From positions 1-48,701 of the forward strand of contig JAJACQ010000027.1 in assembly GCA_022601435.1 (NCBI GenBank): 48,701 nucleotides of DNA, written 5' to 3'. Shown here piece by piece: positions 45,920 through 48,701 of this stretch. The position numbers and the translations under genes are program-made. Source of the stretch: Chlamydiia bacterium. Its GTDB lineage: Bacteria; Chlamydiota; Chlamydiia; Chlamydiales; 2-12-FULL-49-11. Numbering within the stretch: position 1 is the stretch's first letter; the number at the start of each line of letters is the position of its first letter. The notes beneath the pieces are model-generated. The model made no database searches. It was not told where the DNA came from and was given only the letters and a program-made list of their open reading frames with translations.

Positions 45920-47305
45920 ATGATGGATAAAGTACAGGAAGTCTTAGACGCAATAAATAATATTGTGTGGGGACCACCACTTTTGATATTGATGATTGTT
46001 GTAGGAGTGCTATTAACATTTAGGCTTCGCGGGGTGCAGATTCGTCATTTGGTTTATGCACACAAACTTGCTTTTATGCGAGATGATGGTAAGGCAGAAG
46101 GCGATATTTCCCACTTTCAGGCGTTAATGACAGCGCTTGCTGCAACGATTGGTATAGGAAGCATAACAGGGGTTTCCACGGCGATTGCTATTGGTGGATT
46201 AGGAGCTTTGTTTTGGATGTGGGTGGCAGCATTTTTCGGGATGGCAACAAAGTATGCAGAGGCAGTATTAGCAATTAAGTATAGAGAGCTTGATTCTAAT
46301 AATCAGATGTGTGGCGGGCCCATGTACTATTTAGAAAAGGGATTGAAGGCAAAGTGGCTGGGTGTGATCTTTGCAATTTTAGCTGCGATTACAGCTTTTG
46401 GTACAGGAAATATGGTGCAATCTAATTCAGTTGCAGGTGCAATGCTAGAGACCTTTTCAGTGTCTCCTTTTATTACTGGTATTGCACTAGTTATTTTGTG
46501 TGCGGTTCCTTTGATTGGGGGTATTAAAAGTATTGGAAATGTGGTAGGTATTTTAGTTCCTGCTATGGCAGTATTTTATATTTGTATTAGCTTAGGTGTT
46601 GTGTTGGTTAATATTGCATATGTGCCGAAAGCATTTGGAATGATTTTCAAGACAGCATTTTCAGGACAGGCAGCAGTAGGTGGTTTCGTAGGATCAAGTG
46701 TAATGCTTGCTATTCAGTTAGGGATTTCGCGTGGTGTGTTTTCTTCTGAAGCTGGCTTGGGGAGCTCTCCGATAGCAGCAGCAGCTGCAAAAACAGATTC
46801 TCCAGGAAGGCAGGCGCTTGTATCTATGTCATCGGTATTTATTACTACAGGGATAGTTTGTACTTTGACAGGATTAGCGATTGCTACTACAGGAGTACTT
46901 GGAGGGGTGGGTAGTACGGGCGAGCTATTAGACGGATCAGCTCTTGCTCTTGCAGCATTTGATTCAGTCTTTCCTTATGGGGGGTTAATGGTCACTTTAG
47001 CAATCATTCCATTTGCTTATTCCACAATATTAGGATGGGCTTATTATGGAGAAAAATCTATGGAATATTTGTTCGGCATAAAAGCAATTATTCCCTATAG
47101 ACTTATGTTTATTGTCTTTGTCTTTATTGGTTCTGTGCTAAACCTGCAGGTTGTTTGGGGCTTTTCTAATATTATGAATGGATTGATGGCTTTTCCAAAT
47201 CTTATAGGTTTGTTATTTCTATCAGGTGTGGTTGCCAAAGAAACTGTATTATTTGAGGGCTTATTGAAAAGGGAACGAGAAGAAAGTACAGCTAAGGAAA
47301 CATAA
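45920..47305 (+). CDS. AGCS-family sodium:alanine/glycine symporter, copy 1
   Basis: An inner-membrane alanine or glycine carrier driven by sodium, of the AGCS family (DagA/AlsT type). The 461-residue protein has about ten membrane segments and the family motifs NNIVWGPPLL near the start, FQALMTALAATIGIGSITGV (about residues 67-86), MCGGPMYYLEKGL and GVFSSEAGLGSSPIAAAAAK. AAAAGG lies before ATG 45920. A second copy starts with a one-base overlap (TAATG), so the two are one transcript. Confidence 0.92.
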   Translation: MMDKVQEVLDAINNIVWGPPLLILMIVVGVLLTFRLRGVQIRHLVYAHKLAFMRDDGKAEGDISHFQALMTALAATIGIGSITGVSTAIAIGGLGALFWMWVAAFFGMATKYAEAVLAIKYRELDSNNQMCGGPMYYLEKGLKAKWLGVIFAILAAITAFGTGNMVQSNSVAGAMLETFSVSPFITGIALVILCAVPLIGGIKSIGNVVGILVPAMAVFYICISLGVVLVNIAYVPKAFGMIFKTAFSGQAAVGGFVGSSVMLAIQLGISRGVFSSEAGLGSSPIAAAAAKTDSPGRQALVSMSSVFITTGIVCTLTGLAIATTGVLGGVGSTGELLDGSALALAAFDSVFPYGGLMVTLAIIPFAYSTILGWAYYGEKSMEYLFGIKAIIPYRLMFIVFVFIGSVLNLQVVWGFSNIMNGLMAFPNLIGLLFLSGVVAKETVLFEGLLKREREESTAKET

Positions 47306-48690
47306 TGCAAGGTGCAGTAAAGATCATCGATCAAATTAACAACATTGTTTGGGGGCCTCCGTTATTATTGTTAATGATAGTTGTGGGAGTTCTTTTAACG
47401 TTTCGTTTGCGTGGATTGCAAATTCGTCATTTAATTTATGCTCATAAGTTAGCGTTTATGAGAGAAGATAAAAAGGCAGAGGGTGATTTATCGCACTTTC
47501 AGGCCTTAATGACAGCATTGGCTGCAACCATCGGAACAGGAAGTATCATTGGAATATCTACAGCGGTGGCAATTGGTGGATTAGGCTCATTATTTTGGAT
47601 GTGGGTGGCAGCCTTTTTTGGAATGGCAACCAAGTATGCAGAAGCGATTTTAGCGATTAAGTATAGAGAAATAGATTCCAAAAATCAAATGTGTGGCGGG
47701 CCTATGTACTATTTGGAAAAGGGGCTCAAAGCAAAATGGCTGGGTGTAATATTTGCTATATTTGCAATTGGCGCTTCTTTTGGTATTGGAAATACGGTAC
47801 AAGCAAATTCTGTAGCATCGGCTGTTTCTGAGACTTTTTCTATCTCTCCTTATATATCAGGTATAATACTGGTCATTGCTTGTGCTATTCCTTTGGTAGG
47901 CGGCATTAAAAGCATAGGAAAGGTTGTGGGAGTGTTGGTACCAGCGATGGCTCTTTTTTATTTTTGTATATGTTTAGGAGTCGTAGGCGTAAATATAGCT
48001 AATGTCCCTGAAGCTTTTGTTATGATTTTTACGACAGCTTTTACTGGGCAAGCAGCCACTGGAGGCTTTGTAGGCTCTACTGTAATGATAGCTATTCAGG
48101 TAGGGATCTCACGAGGGGTATTTTCTTCAGAAGCAGGCTTGGGAAGTTCTCCGATTGCCGCAGCGGCAGCTAAGACCGATTCTCCTGGAAGGCAAGCTTT
48201 AGTCTCTATGTCCTCTGTCTTTATTACTACTGGTATAGTCTGTACTTTGACAGGGCTTGTGATCGCAACTTCAGGTGTATTGGGGCTAAGAGATGCTTCA
48301 GGAGTCGCTTTAGATGGTTCTGCTATGATAATAGCTGCTTTTAACTCAGCCTTTCCTTATGGCGGTCTAATGGTCACTTTAGCTATTATCCCGTTTGCTT
48401 ACTCTACAATACTTAGCTGGGCCTATTATGGCGAGAAGGCTATTGAGTATCTCCTTGGTATAAAGTGGGTTATGTTTTATAGGGTAGTTTTTATCCCAAT
48501 AATCTTTATTGGAGCAGTTTCGAATCTACAGGCTGTTTGGGGATTTTCTAATATAATGAATGGATTGATGGCTTTTCCTAACTTAATAGGGCTATTATTC
48601 CTTTCAGGGGTGGTCGCAAGAGAAACTATCTTGTTTGAAGGCCTTCTCAAAAAAGAGCGATCTATGCTCAAAAATAGCCAAAAAGTGTAA
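47305..48690 (+). CDS. AGCS-family sodium:alanine/glycine symporter, copy 2
   Basis: A tandem paralogue of the previous gene, also 461 residues, with the same membrane layout and motifs (NNIVWGPPLL, FQALMTALAATIGTGSIIGI, GVFSSEAGLGSSPIAAAAAK). Differences cluster in the middle segments (AIGASFGIGNTVQANSVASA versus AITAFGTGNMVQSNSVAGA) and near residues 320-340 (LRDASGVALDGSAMI), suggesting altered substrate range rather than a very recent copy. It starts within the stop of copy 1, and the window ends 11 bases after its stop. Confidence 0.92.
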   Translation: MQGAVKIIDQINNIVWGPPLLLLMIVVGVLLTFRLRGLQIRHLIYAHKLAFMREDKKAEGDLSHFQALMTALAATIGTGSIIGISTAVAIGGLGSLFWMWVAAFFGMATKYAEAILAIKYREIDSKNQMCGGPMYYLEKGLKAKWLGVIFAIFAIGASFGIGNTVQANSVASAVSETFSISPYISGIILVIACAIPLVGGIKSIGKVVGVLVPAMALFYFCICLGVVGVNIANVPEAFVMIFTTAFTGQAATGGFVGSTVMIAIQVGISRGVFSSEAGLGSSPIAAAAAKTDSPGRQALVSMSSVFITTGIVCTLTGLVIATSGVLGLRDASGVALDGSAMIIAAFNSAFPYGGLMVTLAIIPFAYSTILSWAYYGEKAIEYLLGIKWVMFYRVVFIPIIFIGAVSNLQAVWGFSNIMNGLMAFPNLIGLLFLSGVVARETILFEGLLKKERSMLKNSQKV

Positions 48691-48701
48691 AAAACAGGCA
48701 A

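Noticed and set aside
1..48701. CRISPR arrays, insertion sequences, prophage, rRNA or toxin-antitoxin pairs
   Set aside because: None was seen: repeats are few and structured, and no transposase, integrase, Cas or rRNA sequence is recognisable.

Overview
The window reads as a chromosome segment of a member of the Chlamydiae, most likely an 'environmental' (Parachlamydiales-type) lineage. Three things suggest this: the order infA, tRNA-Thr, tuf, tRNA-Trp, secE, nusG, rplKAJL, rpoBC, tal followed by a V-type ATPase operon (E, DUF2764-like, A, B, D, I, K), which is the chlamydial order; a tyrosine-permease-like transporter, an arginine/ArgR transport operon and a divergent DAHP synthase as in that phylum; and a candidate Inc-type bilobed membrane protein. 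The DNA is AT-rich. I see no prophage, insertion sequence, rRNA or CRISPR array.

Layout. 1-6.7 kb (minus): an argR-led ABC amino-acid uptake operon with a two-box ARG operator over its promoter, a large LOG-domain protein, and two glycosyltransferases (GT2 then GT10-like) that both carry signal peptides. 6.8-11.3 kb (plus): a remnant with an Fn3-like end, a MYG1 nuclease-family protein, a HIT protein, an exported HEAT-repeat protein and a TyrP-like permease, followed by a tandem pair of structured repeats. 11.5-14.1 kb (minus): a signal-peptide-bearing endonuclease/exonuclease/phosphatase-fold protein, SufE and the Inc-like protein. 14.2-27.0 kb (plus): the translation/transcription super-cluster. 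27.0-27.6 kb: two inverted palindromic repeats bracket a frameshifted small gene and a 36-bp palindrome. 27.6-31 kb: transaldolase, small membrane/hypothetical proteins and a leucine-rich-repeat protein. 31.0-38.5 kb (plus): V-ATPase. 38.5-43.5 kb: an unknown protein, fumarase FumC, a repeat-rich gap, Nudix hydrolase, lipoprotein and DAHP synthase. 43.6-48.7 kb (plus): two paralogous GT-B glycosyltransferases, the second apparently starting at AUU, a tail-anchored peptide and two tandem AGCS sodium:amino-acid symporters.

How the parts fit. Core gene expression and central metabolism (tal, fumC, aroG) sit beside nutrient import (arginine-type ABC transporter, TyrP, AGCS pair). The rotor subunit AtpK shows the residues that coordinate Na+ in the Enterococcus hirae V-ATPase, and AGCS carriers are Na+ symporters, so a sodium circuit linking ATP and amino-acid uptake is a reasonable inference. 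The signal-peptide glycosyltransferases, the EEP protein, the Inc-like protein and the LRR protein are the accessory, potentially host-facing part. Functions are inferred from recognised motifs and neighbours; no database search was run.
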